DNA of 64,000 nt from Sphingomonadales bacterium (GCA_009995225.1 JAACPW010000005.1:182978-246977); one strand, 5' to 3'; positions 16,886 through 26,200 are shown, numbered from the stretch's first letter. Translations and numbers: made by a program. Notes: generated from the letters alone by a model not told the origin.

Positions 16886-19153
16886 TCAGAAACTGTAGCT
16901 GGCCGAAAGGCTGAGGTTGCGACCCGGCCGCGTGAAGGCATCGGCAATTCCGGCGTCATTGACGGAAAGGCCGCGCACATCGGACCACAAGGTGTAGGCC
17001 TCGTCGGTGAGGTTGAAGACGCCTGCGTGCAGCTTCAGACGGTCGGTCACGGCGTAGAAGGCTGTCAGAGCGAGGATGGTGGAGGACGCAGGCCGCACCA
17101 GCAGATCACTGCCGTCGGCCGCACGCTCCAACGCGTCGGCGCCCTTGCGGGCATTGTGGGTCACGATCATCTCGCCACCAAACCGGCCGGAAGGCGCGCG
17201 ATAACCAACCCCTGCGACCATGTTGAACGGATCAATCGTATCGAGCGGTGCCCGGCTGCCGTCCGGCGCGATGACATTTCCATCGGCGTAAGCCATCGCG
17301 ATCCGGGCATTCCAGCCACTGTCCAACTGCACTTCACCGCGGGCCTCCAGCCCTTCGATTTTCACCGCGTCGAAATTGACAAATTGGAAAATCGCCGGGT
17401 TTTGCGGGGTGAAGCTGCCGCCCACCACCTGCTGACTGATGAAGCTGTCGTAATCGCCCTTGAAGCCTGTCACCTGAAACGAGAAGATACCGGTCACATA
17501 CCGCGCGCCGACCTCCCAGCTCTCGCTGGTTTCGGCCTTCAAATCGGGGTTGGGAACCGAAGTGTAGCCGCCGGCGATGAATTCGAAAACGTTGTTCACC
17601 TGGCTCGGCGTGGGCGCAAGGAAGCCTTGCGCGTAATTGCCAAACAGGATCACATCCGGTGTGAGCTTCACAGTCACACCCAATTTGGGCGAAAGGCGAC
17701 TGTCACTTTGGCCCGAAGCGGTGAAGGCCGGCAACAGCGGATCGTCAGTCGGGTCAAGGTCGTAGAAGTCGAAGCGAAGCGCCGGGAACAGCGTCAACGC
17801 GCCGTCAAGCAGGGCAATCTCGTCTGCGACGAACAATCCGCCCAAGGTGAAGTCGGTTGCCGGAAAGGCGCGGGTGGGAAAGCTTTCGCTGCGACCCGGC
17901 ACCGTGCCGCCGCGCAAGCCTTGCTGGCGGGTCCAGCTCACATCACCGCCGATGGCAACCCGGTGGCGCATCGCCGCAAGGTCGAAGCCCGAACGCGCTT
18001 CCCCCGCCAAGCCGTACACTTGGTTTTCAAAGGTGTTGAGCCGCTCGCGGTCGGGCGCCGGGGTAGCGGTGAGCGTCGTGCGCTCCTCCAGGGCGAATTG
18101 GCGATCTTCGGTGTCCTGCCAAAAAGCTGACAGGAAGGCATATTCGATCACGTCCTGGGCCGCACCGTCATAGGTCCAGTCGGCCGAGGCACGCATGCGT
18201 TCCGTGGTGTCTCGGGCGTTTAGGCCGTCGACGGTCCAAACCGGGTTCGGACCGAAGGTGAAGGCAGGGCCAAGACCGGTAAGCACCTCCGTCTCTACCG
18301 CGCTGCCAAGATATTCGCCGGTGAGGCGGATGCGGTGCGATCCATCGTTCCAGACCAGCTTGCCGAGCACGGCGTTGCTTCGCCCGTCCTGCGGGTTGGG
18401 CGCGGTGCGGGCGGAACCGGTGCCTTCGACCGTCCCCTGATTATCCAGTTCGTTGAAGTCGCGATGGGTGTAGGCCAGCATCGCAGACAGCTTGCCGGTT
18501 TGCCCGGTGAGGGTGGCGGTCTGGACGAATTCATTGTCGTCGCCGGAATATTGCGACGTGACAAAGCCGCCCAGGGTGGCGTCGGCGATCAGATCGACCG
18601 GATCGGCAGTCACGAAGCTGATGGCGCCAGCCAACCCGTCCGAACCATAAAGCGCGGAGGCGGGGCCGCGCAGGATTTCGACCCGCTTTACCAGCCTCAC
18701 ATCGGCGAAACCCCCTCGTCCTGCGTCTTGTGGGCCGAAACTGAAGCCCTGCGGTGACCGGATACCGTCGACCTGCACCAGCACCCGGTTCCCGCCGATC
18801 CCGCGCACGGTGAACCCCTCGTTGCGCGCGCGTCCTGTCGCGCCGATCGCCGCGCCGAAGCGGGCCGGTGCACGGCGGACCGATACGCCCGGCTCGAACC
18901 GGGTGAGATCCTTGATATCGGTGGCCAGCTGATCGGCGATGTCCTGATCCGTGATGACCGTGACGCTCGCCGGGGCCTCCTCCTGCAACACTGGGGTGCG
19001 GGTAGCGGTAACGGTTATGCGGCCGGTTTGCTGTTGAACTTCGGCCTCGGACACCGCCTCGGCGGGCAGGCTTTCGGCTGCAGCCGGATAAGCAAGCAAA
19101 GCGAGTGGAGCGGTGGAAAGGGTGAGTTTGTTGATGAAAGACAAGCGAGACAC
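16886..19153 (-). CDS. TonB-dependent receptor of the hemoglobin/transferrin/lactoferrin (heme) type
   Basis: 755 residues: a signal peptide ending near YPAAA, a TonB-box-like RITVTATRTP, and a plug domain (about 55-170) containing FEPGVSVRRAP, GFTVRGIGGNRVLVQVDGIR and RVEILRGPASALYGSDGLAG. A 22-strand barrel follows, ending in RNLSLSASYSF with a terminal Phe. The plug motifs fit the heme/hemoglobin-type receptor subgroup, and SVPNPDLKAETSESWEVG is a typical barrel motif. It should import heme or another iron complex with TonB energy. It leads the operon with DUF6607 and piuC and is preceded by a dense array of iron-box-like dyads. The exact ligand is uncertain. Confidence 0.88.
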   Translation of the reverse strand: MSRLSFINKLTLSTAPLALLAYPAAAESLPAEAVSEAEVQQQTGRITVTATRTPVLQEEAPASVTVITDQDIADQLATDIKDLTRFEPGVSVRRAPARFGAAIGATGRARNEGFTVRGIGGNRVLVQVDGIRSPQGFSFGPQDAGRGGFADVRLVKRVEILRGPASALYGSDGLAGAISFVTADPVDLIADATLGGFVTSQYSGDDNEFVQTATLTGQTGKLSAMLAYTHRDFNELDNQGTVEGTGSARTAPNPQDGRSNAVLGKLVWNDGSHRIRLTGEYLGSAVETEVLTGLGPAFTFGPNPVWTVDGLNARDTTERMRASADWTYDGAAQDVIEYAFLSAFWQDTEDRQFALEERTTLTATPAPDRERLNTFENQVYGLAGEARSGFDLAAMRHRVAIGGDVSWTRQQGLRGGTVPGRSESFPTRAFPATDFTLGGLFVADEIALLDGALTLFPALRFDFYDLDPTDDPLLPAFTASGQSDSRLSPKLGVTVKLTPDVILFGNYAQGFLAPTPSQVNNVFEFIAGGYTSVPNPDLKAETSESWEVGARYVTGIFSFQVTGFKGDYDSFISQQVVGGSFTPQNPAIFQFVNFDAVKIEGLEARGEVQLDSGWNARIAMAYADGNVIAPDGSRAPLDTIDPFNMVAGVGYRAPSGRFGGEMIVTHNARKGADALERAADGSDLLVRPASSTILALTAFYAVTDRLKLHAGVFNLTDEAYTLWSDVRGLSVNDAGIADAFTRPGRNLSLSASYSF

Positions 19154-19194
19154 TTCCTGCTGGTGATCGAGGGAACACCAGCCTGATGTTCTTA

Positions 19195-19240
19195 TTGCGA
19201 ATGCGAGTCAATATGACTTGCGAATAAGACTCGTTCGCAA
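19195..19240. promoter_or_regulatory. Iron-regulator box cluster upstream of the heme-type receptor operon
   Basis: GCGAGTCAATATGACTTGC (19203-19221) is a 19-base dyad (8-3-8, seven of eight arm pairs). It is flanked by direct TTGCGAAT copies at 19195-19202 and 19218-19225 and an inverted TTCGCAA at 19234-19240. The cluster is 42-87 bases upstream of the receptor start. The same TTGCGAAT motif lies near bfr. A Fur-type repressor is the most likely binder. Confidence 0.55.
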
Positions 19241-19277
19241 CAACGCCCTGTGGACATCAACAGCCTGCCTCTCAATC

Positions 19278-19919
19278 TCAGCGTTTCATCACGCCCTCCG
19301 CGAGCAAGCAATTGATCCCGGCCGCAAGGTCTTCGGGAGCCATTTCCGCCCCGCCCCACACCACATAGCGCAGACCGACAAACACATTCATCCCCATCAC
19401 GGCCCAAGCCTCCAGTTCGCCCAACCCGCCGCGAAACTCGCCTTGTGCGGCCCCAGCGCGCAGACGTTCGGCAATACGCTGAGCGATGGTTTCATAATGC
19501 GCCCGGTAGCTGGCCGGGTCGACGAATTCGGCTTCGTCGATGATGCGGTAAACTTCCTTGTGCTCGGCTGCGAAGCGCAGGAACGCTGTCAGCGCCGCCC
19601 GTTCGATTTCGAGCGCGCTCATCCCGTCGCTCAGCGCCGAACGCGCGCTGGTGCGCACCTTCTCGCTCATGTCGGCAACCAAAGCGCGGAACAGCGCGTC
19701 CTTGCTGTCGAAATAGGTGTAGAAACTGCCCAGCGCCACGCCCGCACGCCGCGTGATCGAGCTGACCGAAGCTTCGTGAAAGCCCTTTTCGCCGAACTCC
19801 TCTGCCGCTGCGTCGAGCAGTTTGCGCAAGGTCCGCCGCCCCCGCTCGGTGCGCGGCACCTTCGCATCGCCGCACGCCGCTTCGGCGCGCTTTGCCGCAC
19901 TGCCTTGAGTGTTGCCCAT
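19278..19919 (-). CDS. TetR/AcrR-family transcriptional regulator
   Basis: 213 residues from the ATG at 19919, with GGAGGGAG upstream. After a basic N-terminus the HTH domain reads LLDAAAEEFGEKGFHEASVS, then SITRRAGVALGSFYTYFDSK (to about residue 80), the canonical TetR fold. The all-helical C-terminal ligand domain includes FLRFAAEHKEVYRIIDEAEF, a feature of lipid- or CoA-responsive members. It is divergent from a TonB-dependent receptor with 119 bases between starts and two overlapping dyads in that gap, so it probably represses the receptor and itself. The inducer is unknown. Confidence 0.92.
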   Translation of the reverse strand: MGNTQGSAAKRAEAACGDAKVPRTERGRRTLRKLLDAAAEEFGEKGFHEASVSSITRRAGVALGSFYTYFDSKDALFRALVADMSEKVRTSARSALSDGMSALEIERAALTAFLRFAAEHKEVYRIIDEAEFVDPASYRAHYETIAQRIAERLRAGAAQGEFRGGLGELEAWAVMGMNVFVGLRYVVWGGAEMAPEDLAAGINCLLAEGVMKR

Positions 19920-19965
19920 CAGTGACTCCCTCCGCGCTTTCGGTAGGCGGCACATGATGGCCATA

Positions 19966-19999
19966 CAAGTCTAAACTTGAAAGGTGGTTCAACTTTCAA
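19966..19999. promoter_or_regulatory. Candidate TetR operator: two overlapping dyads
   Basis: CAAGTCTAAACTTG (19966-19979) is a 14-base near-palindrome (12 of 14). TTGAAAG (19977-19983) and CTTTCAA (19993-19999) form a second, perfect inverted pair spaced by nine bases. Both lie between the divergent TetR and TonB receptor genes, just upstream of a TATAAA (20014-20019) that may be the receptor -10 element. Confidence 0.5.
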
Positions 20000-20038
20000 T
20001 ATCAGTCCTCTCATATAAAAACAGGAGAGGAAAACCCC

Positions 20039-22372
20039 ATGAACACTTCGCTATGCACGCGTGCCTTGTTGCTGGCCGGATGCGCCGGACTTGCCACCTT
20101 CGCCATGCCGCTCGCCGCGCAGGACAGCGCCCAACCGGCAACCGACGAGTCTGCGGCCGCCGCCGAAGCTGACGAAAACGTGATCTTCGTCACTGCTCGC
20201 CGCCGCGAAGAGCGTCTGATCGACGTGCCGCTTTCCGTCACGGCCCTTTCGGGTGAGGATCTGGTCAAGCAAGGCGTGCAGGATCTGACACAAATCGCGC
20301 AGCAGATTCCCAACATCACGCTCGAAGTCAGCCGGGGCACCAATACGACCCTGTCGGCCTTCATTCGCGGCGTCGGCCAGCAGGATCCGGTCGCCGGGTT
20401 CGAAGCGGGCGTCGGTCTTTACGTCGATGACGTCTATCTCAACCGCCCGCAGGCCGCCGTGCTCGATGTCTATGATGTCGAACGCATCGAAGTGCTGCGC
20501 GGGCCGCAGGGCACGCTTTATGGCCGAAACACCATCGGCGGCGCGATCAAGTATGTGACGGCCAAATTGCCCGACGAAACCCGCGTCAAGGTGCGCGGCA
20601 CCTATGGTTCCTACGATCAGGCCGACCTGATCGTCACCGCCTCGACCCCGATCACTGACAGCCTCAAGATCGGTGCCAGCGGCGCACGGCTTTCGCGCGG
20701 CGGATTTGGCGAGAACCTGACGCTGGGCACAGAAAACTATAACAAGGACGTGTGGGCCGCGCGCGGCACCATCGAATTCGACAATGGGCCGGTGTTCGTG
20801 CGTCTGTCCGGCGATTACGTGAAGGACGATTCCGAAGCGCGTCAGGGCCACCGCTTCATCACCAGCCTCGTCAGCAATCAGCCGGTGCTGGACGATGTGT
20901 TCGACACCCGCGCAGGCCTGAACATCGTGGATCAGGAAGTTGAAGCCTATGGCGGCGCGCTCAATGTCGCCATCGAGCTCAGCGACACACTGACCTTCAA
21001 GTCGATCACCGGCTACCGCGAGGATGCCTCAACCTCGCCGATCGATTTTGACAGCCTCGAAGTGGTCGATCTCGATGTGCCGGCGATCTATGAAAACGAT
21101 CAGCTCAGCCAGGAACTGCAGCTTCTGTATGAAGGTGACAGGCTGTCCGGCGTGTTCGGGTTCTATTACCTCGATGCCAACGCCTTCACCGCTTTCGACG
21201 TGGCGCTGTTCACCACGGTCGCGGGCCTCAACGCGCAGACCTTGGGCGATGTGAACACCAAGACCTGGTCGGTGTTCGGCGATTTCACTTACGATCTTTC
21301 CGACACCATCAGCGTATCGGTGGGTGGGCGTTATACCAATGACAAGCGCACCAGCCAGGTGCTGCGCACCACCTTCCTTGGCGGTTATTCGGACATTTTC
21401 GGCGGTTCAGGCGTGCCGCTGGCCGTGACCAGCAACTTTAACGGCAGCGCCACCTTCAAGGATTTCAATCCGCGCGCTTCGATCAGCTGGCAGCCGAACC
21501 GCGATCACAACCTCTATTTCACCTATTCGCAGGGCTTCAAGGGCGGCGGCTTCGATCCGCGCGGGCTGACCACGGCCTGCCGCAACCCGACCGGCGGCGC
21601 GTGCACGGCGGATGAGGTGTTCGACTTCATGAGCTTTGAGCCGGAAACGGTCGATAGCTATGAAATCGGCTGGAAGGCGTCGCTGCTCGACAACCGTCTG
21701 AACATCAGCCTTGCCGGCTTCCTTGGCCAATACGACAATGTGCAGATCCCCGGATCGGTCGGGTTCGACAGCAATGGCGACGGCACCAACGACGCCTTTA
21801 TCGGCATCACCTCCAACGCAGCCTCCGCCGATGTCAACGGCATCGAGTTTGAAGGCAACGCGCTGGTCGGCCAAGATTTCGCGGGCGCAGGCAGCCGGTT
21901 CAGCGTCAACTGGTCGCTCGGCGTGCTGGATGCCAAGTTCAACACCTTCATCGACAATTTCGGCCGCGACGTGGCGGACGAGCGGGTGTTCCAGAACACG
22001 CCCGACATCACCGCGCACATGGGCTTTAACATGGGTCTTCCGGTGGGCGGAGGCATGATGGATTTCATCGGCCTTGCCTCGCTGCGGTCGGATGCCAGCC
22101 AGTTTGAAGTGCCCAACCCGTTCCTTGATCAGGATGGCTTCGTGCTGGTGGATGCCAGCATCGTCTACACCGTCGATAGCGGACTGTTCTCGATCGGGGT
22201 CCACGGCAAGAACCTGTTCGACAAGGAATATATCGTCGCGGGCTATAACTTCGTGGCAGGCGGTTTCCCGCCGGGCACGCCGTTCGTCCCCACGCTGGGC
22301 CGTGAAGGCACGCTGACCGGGTTCTATGGCGATCCGCGCCGCGTGTTCGTGACCGCGCAGGTCAACTTTTAG
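20039..22372 (+). CDS. TonB-dependent receptor, substrate unknown
   Basis: 777 residues, with GGAGAGG eight bases before the ATG. A signal peptide ends near PLAAQD. The TonB box region is VIFVTARRREERLIDVPLSV, and the plug (about 50-170) contains QQIPNITLEVSRGTNT, SAFIRGVGQQD and VERIEVLRGPQGTLYGRNTI. The barrel ends in DPRRVFVTAQVNF. This plug type is the large sphingomonad receptor group that imports varied organic compounds as well as siderophores. Pairing with a TetR regulator rather than an iron box argues for an organic substrate, by inference. A strong terminator follows directly. Confidence 0.9.
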   Translation: MNTSLCTRALLLAGCAGLATFAMPLAAQDSAQPATDESAAAAEADENVIFVTARRREERLIDVPLSVTALSGEDLVKQGVQDLTQIAQQIPNITLEVSRGTNTTLSAFIRGVGQQDPVAGFEAGVGLYVDDVYLNRPQAAVLDVYDVERIEVLRGPQGTLYGRNTIGGAIKYVTAKLPDETRVKVRGTYGSYDQADLIVTASTPITDSLKIGASGARLSRGGFGENLTLGTENYNKDVWAARGTIEFDNGPVFVRLSGDYVKDDSEARQGHRFITSLVSNQPVLDDVFDTRAGLNIVDQEVEAYGGALNVAIELSDTLTFKSITGYREDASTSPIDFDSLEVVDLDVPAIYENDQLSQELQLLYEGDRLSGVFGFYYLDANAFTAFDVALFTTVAGLNAQTLGDVNTKTWSVFGDFTYDLSDTISVSVGGRYTNDKRTSQVLRTTFLGGYSDIFGGSGVPLAVTSNFNGSATFKDFNPRASISWQPNRDHNLYFTYSQGFKGGGFDPRGLTTACRNPTGGACTADEVFDFMSFEPETVDSYEIGWKASLLDNRLNISLAGFLGQYDNVQIPGSVGFDSNGDGTNDAFIGITSNAASADVNGIEFEGNALVGQDFAGAGSRFSVNWSLGVLDAKFNTFIDNFGRDVADERVFQNTPDITAHMGFNMGLPVGGGMMDFIGLASLRSDASQFEVPNPFLDQDGFVLVDASIVYTVDSGLFSIGVHGKNLFDKEYIVAGYNFVAGGFPPGTPFVPTLGREGTLTGFYGDPRRVFVTAQVNF

Positions 22373-22386
22373 CACCTGACTCTCCG

Positions 22387-22433
22387 AAGGGGCGGCGGCC
22401 TCTCCCGTCTCGCGGCCGCCCCTTTCTCCCTTT
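22387..22433 (+). terminator. Intrinsic terminator after the TonB receptor gene
   Basis: AGGGGCGGC (22388-22396) pairs with GCCGCCCCT (22415-22423), extended by A-T pairs, and is followed by the T-rich TTTCTCCCTTT. It separates the receptor from serS. Confidence 0.75.
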
Positions 22434-22466
22434 CCTTGGAAAGACCAAGCGGGCATAGCGCGGCCC

Positions 22467-23744
22467 ATGCACGACATTCGTTTTATCCGAGACAATCCCG
22501 AAGCTTTCGATGCGGCGCTGGCGCGGCGCGGGCTGGAACCGCAGGCCGCCGACCTGATCGCGCTCGATGAAGAGCGCCGCGCGGTGACGACCAAGGTGCA
22601 GGTCGCGCAATCGCGCCGCAACGAAGCGTCGAAGCTGATCGGCGCCGCGATGGCCAAGGGCGAGCGTGACGCCGCCGAGGCGCTGAAGGCCGAAGTCGCG
22701 GCGTTGAAAGACGAGATGCCCGCACTGGAAGCGCGCGCCGATGAATTAGCGACAAAGCTGAAAGAGAAGCTGGAGATCATCCCCAACCTGCCCGCCGCCG
22801 ATGTCCCCGAGGGCGCGGGCGAGGAGGAGAATGTCGAGGTCGCCCGCTGGGGCAGCCTGCGCGCCTTTGACTTCACCCCCCGCGAACACGCCGACATTGC
22901 GCCGGCTTTGGGCATGGATTTCGAGACCGGAACGCGGCTCTCAGGCGCGCGCTTCACCTTTCTGCGCGGCGCGATGGCAAGGCTGCACCGCGCGCTCGGG
23001 CAGTTCATGCTCGATGTGCAGACCGGCGAACACGCCTACGTCGAATGCAACCCGCCGGTGTTGGTCAGGGACGAGGCCATGTATGGCACGGACAAGCTGC
23101 CCAAGTTTGCCGAGGATTCGTTTCGCACCACAGATGATCGCTGGCTCATCCCCACGAGCGAAGTCAGCCTCACCGCCAGCGTCATGGGCGAGCTGATCGA
23201 CGAGGCCGCCCTCCCCATGCGCCTCACTGCGCTGACGCTGTGCTTCCGCTCCGAAGCGGGCGCGGCGGGGCGCGATACGCGAGGGTTCATCCGCCAGCAC
23301 CAATTTGAAAAGTGCGAGCTGGTCAGCATCGTGCGCCCCGAAGACAGCGAAGCCGAGCACGAACGCATGGTCCGCGCGGCCGAAACCATTCTGGAACGCT
23401 TGCGGCTGCCCTATCGCAAGCTGCTGCTGTGCACCGGCGACATGGGCTTTGGCGCGCGCAAGACCTTCGATCTGGAGGTCTGGCTGCCGGGGCAAGGCGC
23501 TTACCGTGAGATCAGCTCGTGCTCGAACACCGGCGATTTTCAGGCCCGCCGCATGAACACCCGCTACCGCGTCGCGGGCGAGAAGCGCACTGAATTCGTC
23601 CACACCCTCAACGGCTCCGGCCTTGCGGTGGGGCGCACGCTGGTCGCCGTGATCGAAAATTACCAGAACGCCGATGGGTCGGTGGCAGTGCCTGAGTCCT
23701 TGCGCCCCTACATGGGCGGGCTGGAAGTTCTCATGCCCCTCTAA
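22467..23744 (+). CDS. serS: Seryl-tRNA synthetase
   Basis: 425 residues, the normal length. It charges tRNA-Ser (and tRNA-Sec where present) with serine. The N-terminal coiled-coil arm that binds tRNA spans about residues 25-105 (opening [20 protein letters not shown]). The class II core follows, with motif 2 [20 protein letters not shown] and motif 3 [18 protein letters not shown]. Serine-site residues in TSEVSLT are present. The gene stands alone, followed by a REP-type repeat pair that could act as its terminator. Confidence 0.98.
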   Translation: MHDIRFIRDNPEAFDAALARRGLEPQAADLIALDEERRAVTTKVQVAQSRRNEASKLIGAAMAKGERDAAEALKAEVAALKDEMPALEARADELATKLKEKLEIIPNLPAADVPEGAGEEENVEVARWGSLRAFDFTPREHADIAPALGMDFETGTRLSGARFTFLRGAMARLHRALGQFMLDVQTGEHAYVECNPPVLVRDEAMYGTDKLPKFAEDSFRTTDDRWLIPTSEVSLTASVMGELIDEAALPMRLTALTLCFRSEAGAAGRDTRGFIRQHQFEKCELVSIVRPEDSEAEHERMVRAAETILERLRLPYRKLLLCTGDMGFGARKTFDLEVWLPGQGAYREISSCSNTGDFQARRMNTRYRVAGEKRTEFVHTLNGSGLAVGRTLVAVIENYQNADGSVAVPESLRPYMGGLEVLMPL

Positions 23745-23747
23745 ACC

Positions 23748-23844
23748 CCGTTCGCCCTGAGCTTGTCGAAGGGCTGCTTTACTTGGGGTAGGCAGTGGTG
23801 GCCAAGAAAGAAGTACAGTCCTTCGACAAGCTCAGGACGAACGG
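23748..23844. repeat. REP-type inverted repeat pair between serS and surE
   Basis: A 29-base arm (23748-23776, starting CCGTTCGCCCTGAGC) recurs inverted at 23816-23844, with 27 of 29 positions matching and a 39-base spacer. The core CTGAGCTTGTCGAAGG is a motif I recall as repeated between genes in many sphingomonad and other proteobacterial genomes. The pair could form a long hairpin, acting as a terminator or mRNA stabiliser. Confidence 0.85.
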
Positions 23845-23883
23845 TTTGTTAAGTCAGCACGAACGGTTAGGAACAGTGGCGCA

Positions 23884-24648
23884 ATGAGAATCCTGCTCAC
23901 CAATGACGACGGCATCCACGCCCCCGGCCTCAAGGTTCTGGAGGAAATCGCCCGCCAGTTCTCCGACGATATCTGGATCTGCGCGCCCTCCGAAGAACAA
24001 TCGGGCGCGGGCCATTCGCTCACGCTGACCCGGCCCGTGCGGCTGAACACCTATGGCGAGCGCCGCTTTGCCGTCACCGGCACGCCCACCGACTCGGTGA
24101 TGATGGCGCTGCGCACTGTGATGCCTGATGCGCCCGACCTCATCCTGTCCGGCGTAAATCGCGGCGCGAATCTTGCCGACGACATCACCTATTCGGGCAC
24201 AGTCTCGGCCGCGATCGAGGGCGCGTTGGCGGGTATTCGCTCGATCGCGTTCAGCCAGGTCTATGCCCGCGAAGGCATGGGTGACGAGGTGCCTTTCGGC
24301 GCGGCGCTGGAGTGGGGGCCGAAGGTGCTGGCCAAGCTGATCGACGCGCCGATGGCAGACCGCACGCTGATCAACGTCAACTTCCCCGCGCTTGCCCCCG
24401 ATGCCGTCAAAGGCATCCGCGTTGTGCGGCAGGGCTTCCACGATTACGCGCGCGGCACGCTGATCGAAGGGCGCGACCCGCGGGGTTATCGTTACTTCTG
24501 GTTCGGGCTCGACCAGATCGAGCACACCCTCGACCACGGCACCGATCTGGAGGCGATCGAGGATGGCTATGTCGCGGTGACACCGCTCCAGCTCGATCTC
24601 ACCCACTATTCCACCATCGGCATCCTTGCCGAGCGGTTCGGCGACTGA
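23884..24648 (+). CDS. surE: 5'/3'-nucleotidase SurE
   Basis: 254 residues. SurE is a metal-dependent phosphatase acting on nucleoside monophosphates and short polyphosphates, linked to stationary-phase survival. The acidic metal site is at the N-terminus (MRILLTNDDG, Asp8 and Asp9), Ser40 region EEQSGAGHSLT and the conserved ILSGVNRGANLADDITYSGT with Asn and Ser ligands are all present. In many bacteria surE is next to pcm (isoaspartyl methyltransferase). Here its stop codon instead overlaps the start of a potassium channel gene (TGATG). Confidence 0.97.
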   Translation: MRILLTNDDGIHAPGLKVLEEIARQFSDDIWICAPSEEQSGAGHSLTLTRPVRLNTYGERRFAVTGTPTDSVMMALRTVMPDAPDLILSGVNRGANLADDITYSGTVSAAIEGALAGIRSIAFSQVYAREGMGDEVPFGAALEWGPKVLAKLIDAPMADRTLINVNFPALAPDAVKGIRVVRQGFHDYARGTLIEGRDPRGYRYFWFGLDQIEHTLDHGTDLEAIEDGYVAVTPLQLDLTHYSTIGILAERFGD

Positions 24649-25739
24649 TGGCTTCAGCGACAAAGCGGGTGGGGGGCGGCAACCCGACCAGGCGCAAGAA
24701 GCTGCTGGCTGACCAGTTCCAGCCGCTGCGCCGTCAGGTCAAGATCCCGGTCTGGGGCGATCTGGGTATCAGGCTGGGGGTGGCGCTGTCGCTCCTCGGC
24801 CTCGTAATCATGATCCACTGGTGGGACCGCGATGGGCTGGTCGACAATGTCGACGGCGACATCAGCTTCCTCGATGTGGTCTATTTCACCATGATCAGCG
24901 TCACCACCACCGGCTTTGGCGATATCGCCCCGGTAACGGACCGCGCGCGGCTGGTAGAATCCTTGATCGTGACTCCGGTGCGGATCGCGGTGCTGTTCAT
25001 CTTCGTGGGCGCGGCCTACGATTTCGTCATCAAGCGCAGCTGGGAGAAATGGCGCATGGCTCGCATTCAGGAACAGCTGGACGATCATGTCGTCGTGCTA
25101 GGCTACGGCGTCTCGGGCTCGCAAAGCGTGGGCGAATTGATCGAACGGGGGGTCGATCCGCACTGCATCGTCGTGATTGACCCGTCCGAGGAGCGATTGG
25201 CCGATGCCGAAAAACTCGGCGTCAATGTCATGGCCGCCGATGCCACCCGCGATGAAACGTTGAAATCGGTGCGGATTGACCGGGCCCAAAGCGTGCTCGT
25301 CTCCGCGGGGCGCGACGATACGTCGATCCTGATCGTGCTGACCGTGCGCCACCTTGCGCCCGATGTGCCGATCAGCGTGGTGGTGCGCGCCGATGACAAT
25401 GAACTCCTCGCCCGGCAGGCCGGTGCGAACAATGTCATCAATCCGGTCCGCTTCACCGGCCTGTTGCTGGCCGGCAGCGTCAAGGGCGCCCACATCGCCG
25501 ATTACCTCGCCGACCTCGCCAGCGTCGGCGGCCGGGTGCAACTGGTCGAACGGGTCGTCACCGAAGCGGAATGCGGCAAGTCGATCAGTGAACTCAGCAC
25601 CGGAGGGCAAGGCCTGCGGGTCTATCGCAATGGCCGGGCCATCGGGTTCTGGGAGGAGGAATGCCAGACGCTGCAGCCCGGCGACGTGCTGGTCGAAATC
25701 ATCCCGACAGCTGGAAGTGAACGCGGAGTCAGCCTCTGA
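24648..25739 (+). CDS. Two-helix potassium channel with RCK (TrkA-N) domain
   Basis: 363 residues starting at the ATG that overlaps the surE stop. Two transmembrane helices (about residues 40-60 and 102-122) flank a pore loop carrying the K+ selectivity filter TTTGFGD. A cytoplasmic RCK/TrkA-N domain begins at VVVLGYGVSGSQSVGELIER (Rossmann GxGxxG) and is followed by a TrkA-C-like end. This is the MthK-like architecture, gated by a ligand such as Ca2+ or a nucleotide. Translational coupling to surE is notable. The 3' end overlaps the convergent DUF1761 gene by 11 bases. Confidence 0.9.
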   Translation: MASATKRVGGGNPTRRKKLLADQFQPLRRQVKIPVWGDLGIRLGVALSLLGLVIMIHWWDRDGLVDNVDGDISFLDVVYFTMISVTTTGFGDIAPVTDRARLVESLIVTPVRIAVLFIFVGAAYDFVIKRSWEKWRMARIQEQLDDHVVVLGYGVSGSQSVGELIERGVDPHCIVVIDPSEERLADAEKLGVNVMAADATRDETLKSVRIDRAQSVLVSAGRDDTSILIVLTVRHLAPDVPISVVVRADDNELLARQAGANNVINPVRFTGLLLAGSVKGAHIADYLADLASVGGRVQLVERVVTEAECGKSISELSTGGQGLRVYRNGRAIGFWEEECQTLQPGDVLVEIIPTAGSERGVSL

Positions 25740-26130
25740 ACCACACAAAGACGCCGCCCATCGCTGCCATTCCGACAAGGAAATGCCCGGCATCGATCAG
25801 AAACAGCGAAAACGGTTTGCGCAGTTGCAGATAATTGATCCCGATTGCCGGGATCATAACGCCAACCGCAAAGCCCACCGCCATCATCATCACCACGAAC
25901 TGCGGCGGATCGGTGCGGGCCACAAGGTGCCACAGCACCATTGCGATGAGCATTTCAAAGGCGAAGGTAAGACCGAAGATCAGCGGCATGCTCCCGCTTT
26001 TGAGCTGGGTGTTGGAAAGCCCGGCCGCCCGCTGCCACGGCAGGGCGAAGATCACGCCATACCACAGCGCGCCCACGGCGAAGAACGCCAGACTGCCCGC
26101 AAGCACCGGCCACAGGGCAAAATCATTCAT
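25729..26130 (-). CDS. DUF1761 family membrane protein
   Basis: 133 residues from the ATG at 26130; an in-frame GTG two codons upstream is an alternative. Four hydrophobic helices are visible, with the family-type start LWPVLAGSLAFFAVGALWYG and the FALPWQRAAGLS motif after the first helix. DUF1761 proteins are small inner-membrane proteins of unknown function. It lies between rimO (divergent, 70 bases from its start) and the channel gene (convergent, overlapping ends), so it is probably a monocistronic unit. Confidence 0.85.
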   Translation of the reverse strand: MNDFALWPVLAGSLAFFAVGALWYGVIFALPWQRAAGLSNTQLKSGSMPLIFGLTFAFEMLIAMVLWHLVARTDPPQFVVMMMAVGFAVGVMIPAIGINYLQLRKPFSLFLIDAGHFLVGMAAMGGVFVWFRG

Positions 26131-26200
26131 CGACACATTCTCCTCGCCGCTTGCGTCCTGCTAGCGCATCGTCGCGCCTTCGTGTAGGGGCGCGGCCCAT

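Noticed and set aside
21407..23008. Minus-strand frame across the TonB receptor, the terminator and serS
   Set aside because: It crosses an intrinsic terminator and two real genes and has no recognisable domain.
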